Assembly (NCBI GenBank): GCA_903970125.1
Contig: CAJCHW010000057.1
Location: 1-46,363, forward strand
Source: Chlamydiota bacterium
GTDB lineage: Bacteria > Actinomycetota > Thermoleophilia > Solirubrobacterales > Solirubrobacteraceae
Length of the DNA: 46,363 bases
Direction: 5' to 3'
A program made the position numbers and the translations under genes. The notes beneath the pieces are model-generated. The model saw only the letters and a program-made list of their open reading frames with translations. It did not search any database and had not been told where the DNA came from. Shown here in pieces: positions 1 to 8,611 of this stretch; the stretch's first letter is position 1, and every line of letters starts with the position of its first letter.

Positions 1-1
1 C

Positions 2-544
2 GGCGCCGTGCTGATCAGCGCTCGGCCGTTTCGCGTGGGCGACAGGGTGCGCTTGCAGGGTGGGGTGCTGGGCGGGGGGACGGGGCAGATCGAGGGCGTG
101 GTCAGCTCACAGGGCTTGCTTTACACAACGCTCATCGTTGACAACGAGTTGGTGATGGTGCCCAACAACGTGGTGCTCGCAGTGGCGGTGCGGCCGCTGA
201 GCGAGCCCGACGCGGTGAGCATGCGCGCGCGCCTGTCGCCGGGCGTGACGCCGGGCCATGTGCAGGAGCTGTTGGAGAGCGCACTGATCACGCCGCTGCG
301 GCGTAGTCCGCGGATAACGCTTGAGGAGCTCGAGGAGGGACAGGCGGTGGTCCAGATCGAGGTCACGCCTCAGCGTGCCGCAGACGGACGCAAGCTTGCG
401 GGCGAGCTGTTGGCGATTGTCTCGGCACAGACCCTTGATGTTGATGGCGCCACTGGCGACCACCAGGTCGACCCCGAGGCCGGCACTCAGGTCGACCCCG
501 AGGCCGGTACTCAGGTCACGGCCGAGGGCATGGCTAAGAAGTAG
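2..544 (+). CDS. Mechanosensitive ion channel (MscS family), C-terminal part
   Basis: The reading frame is open from the left edge, so the transmembrane N-terminus lies outside the window. The first visible residues include RPFRVGDRV followed by a Gly-rich stretch and VPNNVVL, which is the conserved MscS beta-domain after the pore helix (PF-x-GD and VPN signatures). MscS channels open under membrane tension and release solutes during hypo-osmotic shock. A predicted alpha/beta C-terminal domain follows. The last 30 residues are low complexity and hold a direct repeat of VDPEAGTQ encoded by near-identical 24-bp units around 465-519. The stop overlaps the convergent reductase gene by about 11 bp. 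Family call is firm; the specific subtype cannot be judged without the N-terminus. Confidence 0.82.
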   Translation, partial: GAVLISARPFRVGDRVRLQGGVLGGGTGQIEGVVSSQGLLYTTLIVDNELVMVPNNVVLAVAVRPLSEPDAVSMRARLSPGVTPGHVQELLESALITPLRRSPRITLEELEEGQAVVQIEVTPQRAADGRKLAGELLAIVSAQTLDVDGATGDHQVDPEAGTQVDPEAGTQVTAEGMAKK

Positions 545-1361
545 TGCGGTAGCGCAGGAATAGATAAGACTCGCACTCAAGCACCGAGACCAGCGACAGT
601 GGCGCGGGGGGGCTAAGCGATTGGCCGCTCAGTAAAGGCAGCGCGACGGCGGGCGTAGTGGGCGCGCCCGCGCCGGGGGCGGCGGCCAGCGGGCCGGGGG
701 TTGTTTGCAGGGGGCCGGACACAAGCTTGGGCGCGAGCGTCAAGAAGAGCTCATCGATGAGCCCGTTGGCGAGCAGCTGGCCGGCCAGATGGGGCCCGCC
801 CTCACACAGCACCGTGCGCACGCCGAAGCGCTCGCGCAATGCTTGCAGGCACGCGGGCAGGTCAAGGTGGCCGCTGTCTGAGGCGCGGATGTACTCGACC
901 TCGGCTTCCACGGGCGCAATCGTGGCTTGCGAGGGTGTGAGCATGACCACGTGCGCGCTTGGGTCGGCAAGCAAAGGGATTGCGGAGTCAAGGGCGAGGC
1001 TGCCGGAGACGACGCATGCGAGCGGCTGCTCTGCCAGACCACTGGCACGCCTGCGCGCGCGCCCGTTCTCGTCGTCGACAATGCGGTTGTAGCGCTCGAC
1101 GCGCAGCGTGGAGGCGCCGATGAGGACGGCGTCGACGAGGGTGCGCAGACCGTGAAAGAGCTCGCGGTCGCCGCTGCCGCCGATCGGTCCGGAGCGGCCG
1201 GCGATGGTGGCACGGCCGTCGGCGGTGGAGATCATGTTCAGCAGCACATACGGGCGCTCGCCGGGGGCATTGGGGGGCAAGGAAAGGCCATCGAGCACGT
1301 GCTCGAGGGTCAGCTCGGCGGGGGCTCCAGCGCCGAGCAGGGATCGGTAGAGGGGGGTCAT
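534..1361 (-). CDS. RibD C-terminal domain-like reductase (DHFR fold)
   Basis: A 275-residue protein with the RibD_C/dihydrofolate-reductase-like pattern: N-terminal LNMISTADGRA, then GDRELFHGLR and DAVLIGASTLR, and a C-terminal LCEGGPHLAGQLL with a Gly-Gly-Pro nucleotide-binding turn. Family members reduce 5-amino-6-(5-phosphoribosylamino)uracil with NADPH in riboflavin synthesis, but many stand-alone homologues in actinobacteria have unproven substrates. No deaminase domain is present and no other rib gene is nearby, so the riboflavin role is only a family inference. I chose ATG at 1361 rather than GTG at 1367, because a TAGGCT box at 1371-1376 lies 9 nt upstream and there is no Shine-Dalgarno, suggesting a leaderless message. 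Confidence 0.8.
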   Translation of the reverse strand: MTPLYRSLLGAGAPAELTLEHVLDGLSLPPNAPGERPYVLLNMISTADGRATIAGRSGPIGGSGDRELFHGLRTLVDAVLIGASTLRVERYNRIVDDENGRARRRASGLAEQPLACVVSGSLALDSAIPLLADPSAHVVMLTPSQATIAPVEAEVEYIRASDSGHLDLPACLQALRERFGVRTVLCEGGPHLAGQLLANGLIDELFLTLAPKLVSGPLQTTPGPLAAAPGAGAPTTPAVALPLLSGQSLSPPAPLSLVSVLECESYLFLRYRTTS

Positions 1362-1370
1362 ACGCACTTG

Positions 1371-1376
1371 AGCCTA
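1371..1376 (-). promoter_or_regulatory. Putative -10 box (TAGGCT) of the RibD-like gene
   Basis: TAGGCT fits TAnnnT and sits 9 nt before the ATG, with no ribosome-binding sequence between. No convincing -35 was seen. Confidence 0.4.
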
Positions 1377-1552
1377 GATCGTGGACAGCCGCGGCGGCGA
1401 CTTTGTGAACGCGTGCGGGGCGCGCCTCTGCTACCGTCGCGACGGAATGGCTGGCCCAAATGGGTCGGGAAAGCAGTGCAGGCTCTCGCAGGTCGGATCT
1501 GTCAGCAGCATCCTCCGCGCAGTAGCAAGCACATGTCGTGGAGGATCATCAC

Positions 1553-1756
1553 ATGCCAACTGGCACAGTCAAGTGGTTCAGCGACGAGAAGGGCTTCGGC
1601 TTCATCACACCTGATGATGGCGCCAAGGACCTGTTCGTGCACCACACTGGCATCAACGGTGAGGGCTTTCGCACACTGCGCGAAGGTGCTCGGGTCTCCT
1701 ATGAGCCTGAAGAAGGCGACAAGGGTCCCAAGGCCGTAAACGTCTCAATCCTGTAG
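1553..1756 (+). CDS. cspA: Cold-shock protein (CspA family)
   Basis: A 67-residue single cold-shock domain, the usual family length. The RNP1 motif KGFGFI and RNP2-like LFVHH are intact, preceded by the typical GTVKWF opening and ending GPKAVNV. These small OB-fold proteins bind single-stranded RNA and DNA and act as RNA chaperones. The start is ATG at 1553: GAGG at 1541-1544 lies 8 nt upstream. A GTG at 1538 in the same frame is rejected because it would place this Shine-Dalgarno inside the gene. Roughly 190 nt separate it from the divergent reductase, leaving room for a structured leader of the kind common in csp mRNAs, although no specific element was recognised. A strong hairpin follows the stop. 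Confidence 0.95.
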   Translation: MPTGTVKWFSDEKGFGFITPDDGAKDLFVHHTGINGEGFRTLREGARVSYEPEEGDKGPKAVNVSIL

Positions 1757-1803
1757 TTAGGAGTTCCTCCGCGCACGCTGCTGCGTCGAGTGCGTTTTCG
1801 CAT

Positions 1804-1822
1804 GCGGGGCATCGTGCCCCGC
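1804..1822 (+). terminator. GC-rich hairpin after csp
   Basis: GCGGGGCA and TGCCCCGC form a perfect 8-bp stem around a 3-nt loop, 48 nt past the csp stop. No T-tract follows, as is common for actinobacterial terminators. The rest of 1757-1976 shows no gene. Confidence 0.5.
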
Positions 1823-1976
1823 CCAGACGCGCGGCGTGCGCGACGGGAGCCCACAGCTTCCGTTTAGAGGCGTCCGTATTCTTAGTCGCTCCATTGGGCA
1901 ACTGGCCTACCTTGGACGGCGGCATGCGCCGTGTCGTGAGGAACTCAGTGCGGCTGCTGCGGTGGGGTAGGAACTG

Positions 1977-3701
1977 ATGAGCACAGACGCCACCACGCTC
2001 CCGATCCAGCGCGCGGATGTCGCGGAGCCGTTGTGGCGGGAGCGCATGCGTGCGCTTGGACGGGTGCTTGGGCAGCCGGCGCTGCAGGCACACGCGGGGC
2101 TTGCACTGGTGGTGGCCTCGAGCGCGTTCATTGTCACCGCAGCGGTGGGTCGCCCGAGCTTTCTGTCGGCGCCCACGCAGGCGCACTACTTCCCGGCCTG
2201 GCTGGCGGGTCCCCTGGGGGGCATCTGGCCGTCGTTGACCGCGAGCGCGTCGCTGCGCTGGCTTGTGACGGTCGCAGTGGTGCTCGCATACGCGGGCTAT
2301 GTGGTGGCGGTCAAACACGCGAGCCACTTGCGCATTGGCACGGTGGCAAAGGTGATCGTGGCGGTGCAGATCATCTACCTGCTCGCCCCACCGCTGGCGC
2401 TCACGGACGTGTTCAACTACCTCAACTACGCGCGCATGGAGGTTGTCCACCACCTCAATCCGTACACAACGATCCCCCAGCTTGAGCCCCACAGCGACCC
2501 AGCGTTCGCCCTGTCGAACTGGCACGGGTTGCTGAGCCCGTACGGCCCGCTGTTTACGATCCTCACCTTCGCTGCGGCGACGTTCTCGCTGGCGGCGTAC
2601 TTCTGGACGTTCAAGGCCGCGATCCTGTTGGCGGAGCTGGGGATCGTGTTTTTGACGTACAAGTGCGCGAAGCTTTTACAGGAGCACCCGCTGGGGGCGG
2701 GCGCTGAGACCGAGGCCGTCGCGGGCGCCAACCCGGGCGCCAACGCCGAGACCCTTGGCGCCTTGACGCACGCGTCCGGCGGCGCGCGGGGCGGGCGCTG
2801 GGGATGGACGCGCGCGCGCCGGGAACCGATCGACCCCGTGGCGGCGGTCGTGTTCGTGGGGCTGAATCCGATCGTGCTCTTCTGGGGGGTGGGAGGCGAC
2901 CACAACGACTTCTTCATGGTCTTCAGCGTGGTGCTGGGCTTCTATCTGCTGCTGCGCGCCCGCGCAGCGACCCTAGGGTCGCCCGCGCTGGGCGAGAGGG
3001 CGGCTACGCTGGGGCAGAAGGCGGCCACGCTCCAGCAGCGTGGGCACGCGTGGAGGCAATGGATGGGCTCGCAGGCAGCGATGGATACGGGCGCGGGTGC
3101 GGCCTTTGTGGTTGCGGCGGGGATGAAGGCGTCGCTGGGCCTGCTGATCCCGATCGTGCTCGTGAGCCTTTTGGGTGCGCGTCGTAGGCTGCTTTGCGTG
3201 TTGGCAGGGATGGCGGTCGCGGGTGTCCTGGTAGCTGCGGCGACGCTGATCGCTTTCGGCGTGCACTTTCCAAACCTCACGCTGCAAAACAGCTTGGTAA
3301 CCGATCTGAGCATCCCCAACCTGCTGGGGCTGGCACTCGGTCAGGGTGGAGAGACGGGGATGCTGCACAACGTGCTCACGCTCGCGCTCGTGGGGTCGCT
3401 GGTGGCGTGTTGCCTGGTGGCCTGGCGTCGTCGCGAGTCGCTGACGGGGGCGGGGTGGGCCATGGTCGTGGTGCTCGTGACACTCAGCTGGATCCTGCCG
3501 TGGTACCTGGTGTGGGTCCTGCCGATGGCGGCCCTTGCAGGCTCGCGCAAGCTGCGTTTGGCAACAGTGGTGTTGGGCGTGTACTTCATCATCGCCTGGG
3601 CGCCGGCCACCAGCGAGGTGCTGGGCAAGATCGGGTTTCACCCGCAGCACACGACGATGGGCCGCATGCACGCCAAGGCCGTAGAAGAACTGCTGTATTG
3701 A
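1977..3701 (+). CDS. Polytopic GT-C glycosyltransferase (mannosyltransferase-like)
   Basis: A 574-residue membrane protein with about 10-12 hydrophobic segments. The extracytoplasmic loop after the second or third helix carries TDVFNYLNYARM, then LNPY and SPYGPLFTI. This Asp-plus-NPY-plus-YGP pattern is characteristic of GT-C enzymes of the MptA/MptB and GT87-like groups, which transfer mannose or glucose from polyprenyl-phosphate donors onto glycolipids or glycans outside the membrane. Two low-complexity inserts (Ala/Gly/Glu-rich near residues 235-275 and a repeat-like AATLG stretch near 325-355) interrupt cytoplasmic loops. AGGA lies 4 nt before the ATG. Substrate is unknown; mannosyl transfer is inferred from the closest remembered families. 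It ends 25 bp before the convergent secreted-protein gene. Confidence 0.72.
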   Translation: MSTDATTLPIQRADVAEPLWRERMRALGRVLGQPALQAHAGLALVVASSAFIVTAAVGRPSFLSAPTQAHYFPAWLAGPLGGIWPSLTASASLRWLVTVAVVLAYAGYVVAVKHASHLRIGTVAKVIVAVQIIYLLAPPLALTDVFNYLNYARMEVVHHLNPYTTIPQLEPHSDPAFALSNWHGLLSPYGPLFTILTFAAATFSLAAYFWTFKAAILLAELGIVFLTYKCAKLLQEHPLGAGAETEAVAGANPGANAETLGALTHASGGARGGRWGWTRARREPIDPVAAVVFVGLNPIVLFWGVGGDHNDFFMVFSVVLGFYLLLRARAATLGSPALGERAATLGQKAATLQQRGHAWRQWMGSQAAMDTGAGAAFVVAAGMKASLGLLIPIVLVSLLGARRRLLCVLAGMAVAGVLVAAATLIAFGVHFPNLTLQNSLVTDLSIPNLLGLALGQGGETGMLHNVLTLALVGSLVACCLVAWRRRESLTGAGWAMVVVLVTLSWILPWYLVWVLPMAALAGSRKLRLATVVLGVYFIIAWAPATSEVLGKIGFHPQHTTMGRMHAKAVEELLY

Positions 3702-3725
3702 GGCGCAGGGGCGCGGCCGGCGACG

Positions 3726-6242
3726 CTAGTTCTTGTGTCGGCCGGTTGCGGGCGTTTCCTTGAGCACCAGCGAGCCCGCCTTTACGCCGGTGCCTGAAAC
3801 GGTCACCTGCAGCCCCTTCTTGGAAGCCTTTGCGAGCAGCTTCTTGCCGGTGCCCGTGAGCGCCAGCGATACGCTCTGAAAGGCGCCGGCGGCGATCGAG
3901 AAGCTCGCCGTTGCGATCACCACGTTGGCGGTCTTTTTGCCATGATTCTTTGAGTTCGTGGCGGCGGTGCTCGTGACCTGAAGCTGGACTGTGCCTTTGC
4001 ATGGGCTGGAGCCGGTGCAGCGCAATCTGATCGTCGCTTTGCCCGCCTTGACGGTCGCTGGACCGGTGACGACGGCAACCCCCAGGCCGGCGCTCGTGGT
4101 GGTGGTCGCGGTGGTCGTGGTCGGCATGACGGCAACCCCCAGGCCAACGCTCGTGGTGGTGGTCGCGGTGGTCGTGGTCGGCACGACGGCCGCGGGTATC
4201 GCGATCGCGCTAGTCGTTACGCTGGCGGGCCCGGCGCCGTTGCTCACGGTGACTCTGCACTCGATCGCCGTGCCCTGGTCGGCGCTCTGCACGGTGTAGG
4301 TGGAAGAGTTGGCGCCGGCGATCACTGTCCCGTTTCGCAGCCACGCATACTCCAGCCTGCTGGGGTTATTCGACCACTGGCCTTCGGTGCACTGTAGGAC
4401 GGCACCGACCGATGCGGTGCCGGTCAGTTGCGGCGGCTGCGTGTTGGTCGGCAGCTTCGGATTCGCTTCTGCCAGCTCGCCGTCGATTTCGCGCGTGGTC
4501 TGACTCGTGGACACTGACACGGCTGCCGCGTGTTCTTCATCTGAACCTTCCGGTTCGCGGTCGTAGAACTGCTCGACGTAGACGCCGAAGTCGCACGGCC
4601 CGACCGACGGGCATACGGTGCCGGTGAACCAGACGTGGTAATCGCCGCTCTGCAGGCCCGCGATCATGTATTCGCCTTCCATGTTGGCGTAGCCGCACGC
4701 ATCCTTGAGACCGTTCGGGGGCGTCTTGGAGGCGCACACCTCTGCGTCTTTGATCGGCTTCGGGGTCAGCCAGTCGGTTGTGATCTTGCCCGAGATGCTG
4801 CCGCCGGCGTGCAGGTGGGCGTTGACCGCGCCCTTTTCGGTCGCCTCGGTCAGTTCGACCTCCGTGGCTTGCCCTCTTTCGGTGGCGCCTTCGAAGAACT
4901 GTGGCGCGTATTCGGGGTGGCATTCGGTGCTGGGGCAAAGTTCGCCGGGGAATGTGACGACGTACAGGCCAACCGGAAGCCCTTCGATCTTGTATTCGCC
5001 TGCGCGGGAGGAGTACGCGCAGTGTTCATCCTCTTCGGTCCGTTCTGTGCCTTCCGCTTGGCGTTGCGCGCAGACCTCGGTTTCCGCGATCGGCCCGCCG
5101 CCTTCGGCGTAGACGTGCCCCGTGATCTTGCGCGCTTCGATCAGAACGGCGTCGATCCCCGTCGTGGCATGCAATGCGGTCACTTCGACCGGTTCCGCTT
5201 CTTCTTCGGTGGCCCTGTCGTGGTAGTACTGGGCCAGGTACTCGTCGCACCCTCCTTTTTGACACGTGGTGCCGTTGAATTCGACCTTGTAGGTGCCCGC
5301 TTCGAGACCCGGGATCGTGTATTCGCCGTTTGCGTTCGTGACGGCGCAGCGTCCGATCTGGGCCCCGACGCGCTCTGCGCATGCTTCGGTGTCCTCGACG
5401 GGTGCTGCGCCGGACGTGACAACACGACCTGAGATCTCGCCGCTGTCTTCCATCTCGGCGTCGACACCGGACGTGGTCGCTGAGCCCGTAACCCTGACCC
5501 GTTTGGCGTCGCTGAGCACCGGCGTGTTTTCATACCACTGCTGTGTGTATTCCTGCTTGCAGTTGGGGGTACATACTTCTCCGGTGAATTCGATGCGGTA
5601 GTCACCTTCGGCGAGCCCTTCCAAGGTGTAATCGCCGTGTGCAGCCGTGTGCGTGCATCCCGCGTAGGTCCACCCCGAACGCGATTCGGTCGATTCGACT
5701 TCTCCGCATACCTCAGCGCCGACGATTTCGGTCCCCTCCTTGGCGCGGACTTCGCCTTGGATCTTGCCGCCCTCGCGCAGCTGTTCGTCGATGCCCGTCA
5801 CAGCGGTTTCGGGCATCGGCATCGTGACCTTCTTCGCCTTAGCTTCGGTGGCGGCATGTTCGTAGTACTCCGGCACATAGGGCTTGGTGCACTGGTTGAC
5901 GGACGGGCACACCTCGCCCGTAAAGAAGACCAGGTATTCGCCGGCGACCAGTCCGGCGATCTTGTATTCACCGGAAGCTTCCGCGTTCGTGCATACATCC
6001 TGTGTGGCTGATTCCACGCAGACCCGGCCGTATGGGACGGGCGTGCTTGAGCCGGTCGTGATCGTGCCGGCGATGCTGCCCGAGCCGGTCGCACTCGCCG
6101 GTGCCGCCGCCACCGCCGGTATTGCTCCGGCCGCCAGGCAGCCGAGCGCCATCGGCACCCACCGGCTAGCCCTTGGCCGCCGGACGTGCCTAGCCCGTGA
6201 TTCGATCGACCGTCCGCGGTCGCGCCTAGTGGTCAGCGACAT
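3726..6242 (-). CDS. Large secreted protein with five Cys-rich carboxypeptidase-regulatory-like repeats
   Basis: An 838-residue predicted secreted protein. A basic N-terminus is followed by a hydrophobic stretch ending in a signal-peptidase-like APASA near residue 52. Five tandem ~100-residue repeats follow (about 55-590). Each opens with G-x-I-x-G, has G-E-Y-x-I-x-GL-x-x-G-x-Y in the middle, and ends in an aromatic-rich QYY or EYY segment. Each holds about four cysteines in similar places, suggesting two disulfides per repeat. This resembles CarboxypepD_reg/CnaB-type beta-sandwiches. Next come an Ig-like domain (WSNNP, YTVQSADQG, C-x-VT), a Thr-rich linker with a 19-residue duplication, and a C-terminal beta domain. 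The start overlaps the rhodanese stop by 17 bp, so the two may be co-transcribed. Probably an envelope or adhesion protein; function unknown. Confidence 0.75.
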   Translation of the reverse strand: MSLTTRRDRGRSIESRARHVRRPRASRWVPMALGCLAAGAIPAVAAAPASATGSGSIAGTITTGSSTPVPYGRVCVESATQDVCTNAEASGEYKIAGLVAGEYLVFFTGEVCPSVNQCTKPYVPEYYEHAATEAKAKKVTMPMPETAVTGIDEQLREGGKIQGEVRAKEGTEIVGAEVCGEVESTESRSGWTYAGCTHTAAHGDYTLEGLAEGDYRIEFTGEVCTPNCKQEYTQQWYENTPVLSDAKRVRVTGSATTSGVDAEMEDSGEISGRVVTSGAAPVEDTEACAERVGAQIGRCAVTNANGEYTIPGLEAGTYKVEFNGTTCQKGGCDEYLAQYYHDRATEEEAEPVEVTALHATTGIDAVLIEARKITGHVYAEGGGPIAETEVCAQRQAEGTERTEEDEHCAYSSRAGEYKIEGLPVGLYVVTFPGELCPSTECHPEYAPQFFEGATERGQATEVELTEATEKGAVNAHLHAGGSISGKITTDWLTPKPIKDAEVCASKTPPNGLKDACGYANMEGEYMIAGLQSGDYHVWFTGTVCPSVGPCDFGVYVEQFYDREPEGSDEEHAAAVSVSTSQTTREIDGELAEANPKLPTNTQPPQLTGTASVGAVLQCTEGQWSNNPSRLEYAWLRNGTVIAGANSSTYTVQSADQGTAIECRVTVSNGAGPASVTTSAIAIPAAVVPTTTTATTTTSVGLGVAVMPTTTTATTTTSAGLGVAVVTGPATVKAGKATIRLRCTGSSPCKGTVQLQVTSTAATNSKNHGKKTANVVIATASFSIAAGAFQSVSLALTGTGKKLLAKASKKGLQVTVSGTGVKAGSLVLKETPATGRHKN
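4074..4187. repeat. 57-bp tandem duplication encoding a Thr-rich linker
   Basis: Two adjacent 57-bp copies (4074-4130 and 4131-4187) differ at three positions. Each encodes 19 residues, PTTTTATTTTS followed by GLGVAV, so the duplication keeps frame. It links the Ig-like and C-terminal domains of the secreted repeat protein and looks recent. Confidence 0.9.
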
Positions 6243-6582
6243 GTCCGCCGGCCGGCTCTAGGGTCCGGCCCTCCTGGACCCAGCGCAAGAGCCCCCCGGT
6301 CATTGTGTAGGCCTCATACGCCGAAGCCCGGAAGGCCTGGGCCGCCATCTCGGAGCGTCCACCGATGCGGCAGTAGAACACGACCGGGCGCTCGGGATCG
6401 ATCGACGCCGCCTGATCCGACAGGTCAACCAGCGGCACGTGGCGCGTGCCCGCTATATGCCCGGCCTCGCGCTCGTGGGTTTCGCGCACGTCTATGACCT
6501 GCAACTCGGGCTGCTCGACAAGCCATGCCTGCACACGCTCGGGCGTGATCTCGATGTCTTTGATCGCGTCGTCTTGGCGCAT
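6226..6582 (-). CDS. Rhodanese-like sulfurtransferase domain protein
   Basis: A 118-residue single rhodanese domain. The CH2A-like VIDVRETHEREAGHI and the active-site loop FYCRIGGRS, with the catalytic Cys near residue 80, are both intact. Such proteins carry a persulfide on the loop cysteine and pass sulfur to thiophilic acceptors. The GRS-type loop and small size resemble GlpE/PspE-like or ThiF-associated rhodaneses, but the acceptor is unknown. ATG at 6582 is preceded by TACGCT 8 nt upstream, with no Shine-Dalgarno. The 3' end overlaps the start of the large secreted repeat protein, and it is divergent from acyl-CoA dehydrogenase. Confidence 0.88.
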   Translation of the reverse strand: MRQDDAIKDIEITPERVQAWLVEQPELQVIDVRETHEREAGHIAGTRHVPLVDLSDQAASIDPERPVVFYCRIGGRSEMAAQAFRASAYEAYTMTGGLLRWVQEGRTLEPAGGHVADH

Positions 6583-6590
6583 GCACCTTG

Positions 6591-6596
6591 AGCGTA
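6591..6596 (-). promoter_or_regulatory. Putative -10 box (TACGCT) of the rhodanese gene
   Basis: TACGCT lies 8 nt before the ATG on the minus strand, consistent with leaderless transcription. Confidence 0.4.
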
Positions 6597-6670
6597 GCGA
6601 TGCCGATCGGTCCCGCGCGGCGCGGCTGTTGATGGGCGCAACTCGGCCGGCGGTTTGGCGAGCGGCCCAC

Positions 6671-6676
6671 TACGAT
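6671..6676 (+). promoter_or_regulatory. Putative -10 box (TACGAT) of acyl-CoA dehydrogenase
   Basis: TACGAT lies 9 nt before the ATG at 6686. No Shine-Dalgarno is present between the two. Confidence 0.4.
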
Positions 6677-6685
6677 CACTGCACC

Positions 6686-7834
6686 ATGCCGCAGACGCTT
6701 GACGAGCTCTACTCGATCCCCCAGGAGCACCTGGACTTCTGTGCCACCGTCGCGCAGATCGCGCGCGAGAAGATCGCCCCGCGAGCGGCTGCGATCGATG
6801 AGTCCGCCGCGTATCCCTGGGACGTCCGCAAGGAGCTCTCGGAGCACGACATCCTGGGCCTGCCCTTCCCCGAGCAATACGGGGGCACGGGGACGGGCAC
6901 GCTCATGCTCAACATGGCTGTGGAGGAGATCGCCAAGGTCGACGCCTCCTGTGCGCTCATGCTGATGGTGCAGGACCTGGGCACCCTGCCCATTCAACTC
7001 TTCGGTTCCGATGAGCTCAAGGAGCGCTTTCTGCCTCGGTGCGCGACCGGCGAGTGGTCGCCTGCCTTTGCGCTCTCTGAGCCCGAGGCCGGCTCCGATC
7101 CCGCCTCGATGCGCACGCGGGCCGTCAAGGACGGTCCGGATTGGGTCATCAATGGCACCAAGAACTGGATCAGCAACCTCGGGGTCGCCGACTTCTACGT
7201 CGTCTTTGCGGTCACCGATCCCGACAACCGCAGGATCACCGCCTTTGTCGTCGAGGCCGACAGGCCGGGCTTCAGCGTGGGCAAGATCGAGCACAAGCTC
7301 GGCATTCGTGGGTCGCCGACGGGCCAGCCGATCTTCGACGACGTGCGTGTGGGTGAGGAGAATGTCATCGGCGAGGTCGGCAAGGGTCTCTCGGTTGCCC
7401 TTGGCACGCTTGAGCGCACCCGCCTAGGCGCCGCCGCGCAGGCCGTGGGTATTGCCCAGGGAGCGACCGACTACGCGGTTGCCTACGCGCGCGAGCGCCG
7501 GCAGTTCGGTAAGGCGATCAACGAGTTTCAGGCGATCCAGTTCAAGCTGGCCGACATGCAGACGCGCACTGCGGCCGCACGCGAGCTGCTCTACAAGGCG
7601 TGCGCGCTCACCGACCGGCGCGATCCGCACGCCGGTACGTATGCCTCGATGGCCAAGGTCTTCTGCTCCGACACCGCCATGGCCGTGACAGTCGAGGCCG
7701 TGCAGGTTCTGGGCGGCTACGGTTATGTCAAGGAGTACCCCGTGGAGCGCATGATGAGAGACGCCAAGATCACCCAGATCTACGAGGGCACAAACGAGAT
7801 TCAGCGCCTCGTGATTGCTCGCTCCTTGCGTTGA
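6686..7834 (+). CDS. Acyl-CoA dehydrogenase
   Basis: A 382-residue FAD-dependent acyl-CoA dehydrogenase, the normal length for short/medium-chain members. It shows the N-terminal helical domain, the FAD/substrate beta domain (FALSEPEAGSDP, then GTKNWISN), and the C-terminal helical domain with ARERRQFGKAI and QVLGGYGYVKEYP. The catalytic base is the Glu of YEGTNEIQ, about residue 367. It oxidises an acyl-CoA to the trans-2-enoyl-CoA and passes electrons to ETF. The frame is open further upstream, but ATG at 6686 matches the family start and has a TACGAT box 9 nt before it. It overlaps the zincin start by one base (TGATG), so the pair is probably co-expressed. A thiolase follows 0.8 kb later; chain length and pathway are not determinable. 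Confidence 0.95.
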   Translation: MPQTLDELYSIPQEHLDFCATVAQIAREKIAPRAAAIDESAAYPWDVRKELSEHDILGLPFPEQYGGTGTGTLMLNMAVEEIAKVDASCALMLMVQDLGTLPIQLFGSDELKERFLPRCATGEWSPAFALSEPEAGSDPASMRTRAVKDGPDWVINGTKNWISNLGVADFYVVFAVTDPDNRRITAFVVEADRPGFSVGKIEHKLGIRGSPTGQPIFDDVRVGEENVIGEVGKGLSVALGTLERTRLGAAAQAVGIAQGATDYAVAYARERRQFGKAINEFQAIQFKLADMQTRTAAARELLYKACALTDRRDPHAGTYASMAKVFCSDTAMAVTVEAVQVLGGYGYVKEYPVERMMRDAKITQIYEGTNEIQRLVIARSLR

Positions 7835-8463
7835 TGCAGTCCGGCCGCCGCACGCGCAGGGTTTCGGTCGCAGCAGCGGTCTCGCTCTCCTTGGGTCTGC
7901 TCGTGCTGGTGATCGCCGAGGGGTTCTCTTCCAACGGCGCTGTACGTGACACCGAGGAGCTGGCGGTGGGCCTGCTCGGGGTGATGCTCGTGACCGGGGC
8001 TGCCGCGCTGGTGGCCGTGCGCCTGGCCGGCTGGCGCAACCCCGAGTCTGAGACAGAGTTCGAACAGGTCGTGCTGCGCTCCGAGCGCTTGGCACGCGAG
8101 GGCCGCTGGTGGGATCCCGAAGAAGGCGAGTTCCTCGAGCTCGACCCGTTGACCGACGACGGCTTCGACGAGCTCGTGCGCGAAGCGCTCGACGATCTGC
8201 CCGACCTGCTGCGCAACACCCTGCGCCGGGTGGCAGTGATCGTCTCCGATCAGGGGCGCGCGCGCGGCGCCTACGGTCTCTATGAAGGCAGCGGCGGTCG
8301 TGCCGACAGCCATGACCGCATCATCATCTTCAGAGACACGCTGCGGCGTGACTTTGGCCACGACGGCGACCTCTTGCGCGACCAGGTCACGCGCACGGTA
8401 CGCCACGAGCTCGCCCACCACGTCGGCTTCGACGAGCTCGGTGTTTCGCGCCTGGATCTGTAG
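7834..8463 (+). CDS. Membrane-anchored zincin-like metallopeptidase
   Basis: A 209-residue protein with two hydrophobic segments (about 11-29 and 45-63) and then a soluble domain. The C-terminus carries HELAHHVGFDE, an HExxH-x-x-G-x-D/E arrangement matching the small zincin family once called DUF1025 or 'metallopeptidase family protein'. The ligand residues look intact, so activity is plausible, but no substrate is known for the family. Most remembered homologues are soluble and about 120 residues, so the double-membrane-span N-terminus is an addition. The start codon shares a base with the acyl-CoA dehydrogenase stop, indicating translational coupling. This may be operon convenience rather than functional linkage. 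Confidence 0.75.
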   Translation: MQSGRRTRRVSVAAAVSLSLGLLVLVIAEGFSSNGAVRDTEELAVGLLGVMLVTGAAALVAVRLAGWRNPESETEFEQVVLRSERLAREGRWWDPEEGEFLELDPLTDDGFDELVREALDDLPDLLRNTLRRVAVIVSDQGRARGAYGLYEGSGGRADSHDRIIIFRDTLRRDFGHDGDLLRDQVTRTVRHELAHHVGFDELGVSRLDL

Positions 8464-8521
8464 GCTCCCGCTAGCCGCCGCGCCTCGGCAACGCAGCTAG
8501 CGATTTGCAAGCTGCCGGGGC

Positions 8522-8527
8522 TAAAAT
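8522..8527 (+). promoter_or_regulatory. Putative -10 box (TAAAAT) upstream of thiolase 1
   Basis: TAAAAT is a five-of-six match to the -10 consensus in an otherwise GC-rich gap. It would give a leader of about 75 nt ending in a good Shine-Dalgarno. TTGCAA at 8505-8510 is too close to act as a -35. Confidence 0.35.
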
Positions 8528-8611
8528 GGTGTGCGCAAGCCGCGCTCGCCCCTGCCGGGCTTAGAGCCACTGAACTTCCACCCATGCAAGTGACCAAGGA
8601 GACGACCCGAA

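Noticed and set aside
927..1739. A 270-codon plus-strand frame across the RibD-like gene and csp
   Set aside because: It is antisense to the reductase and overlaps csp in the wrong frame; no recognisable protein features.
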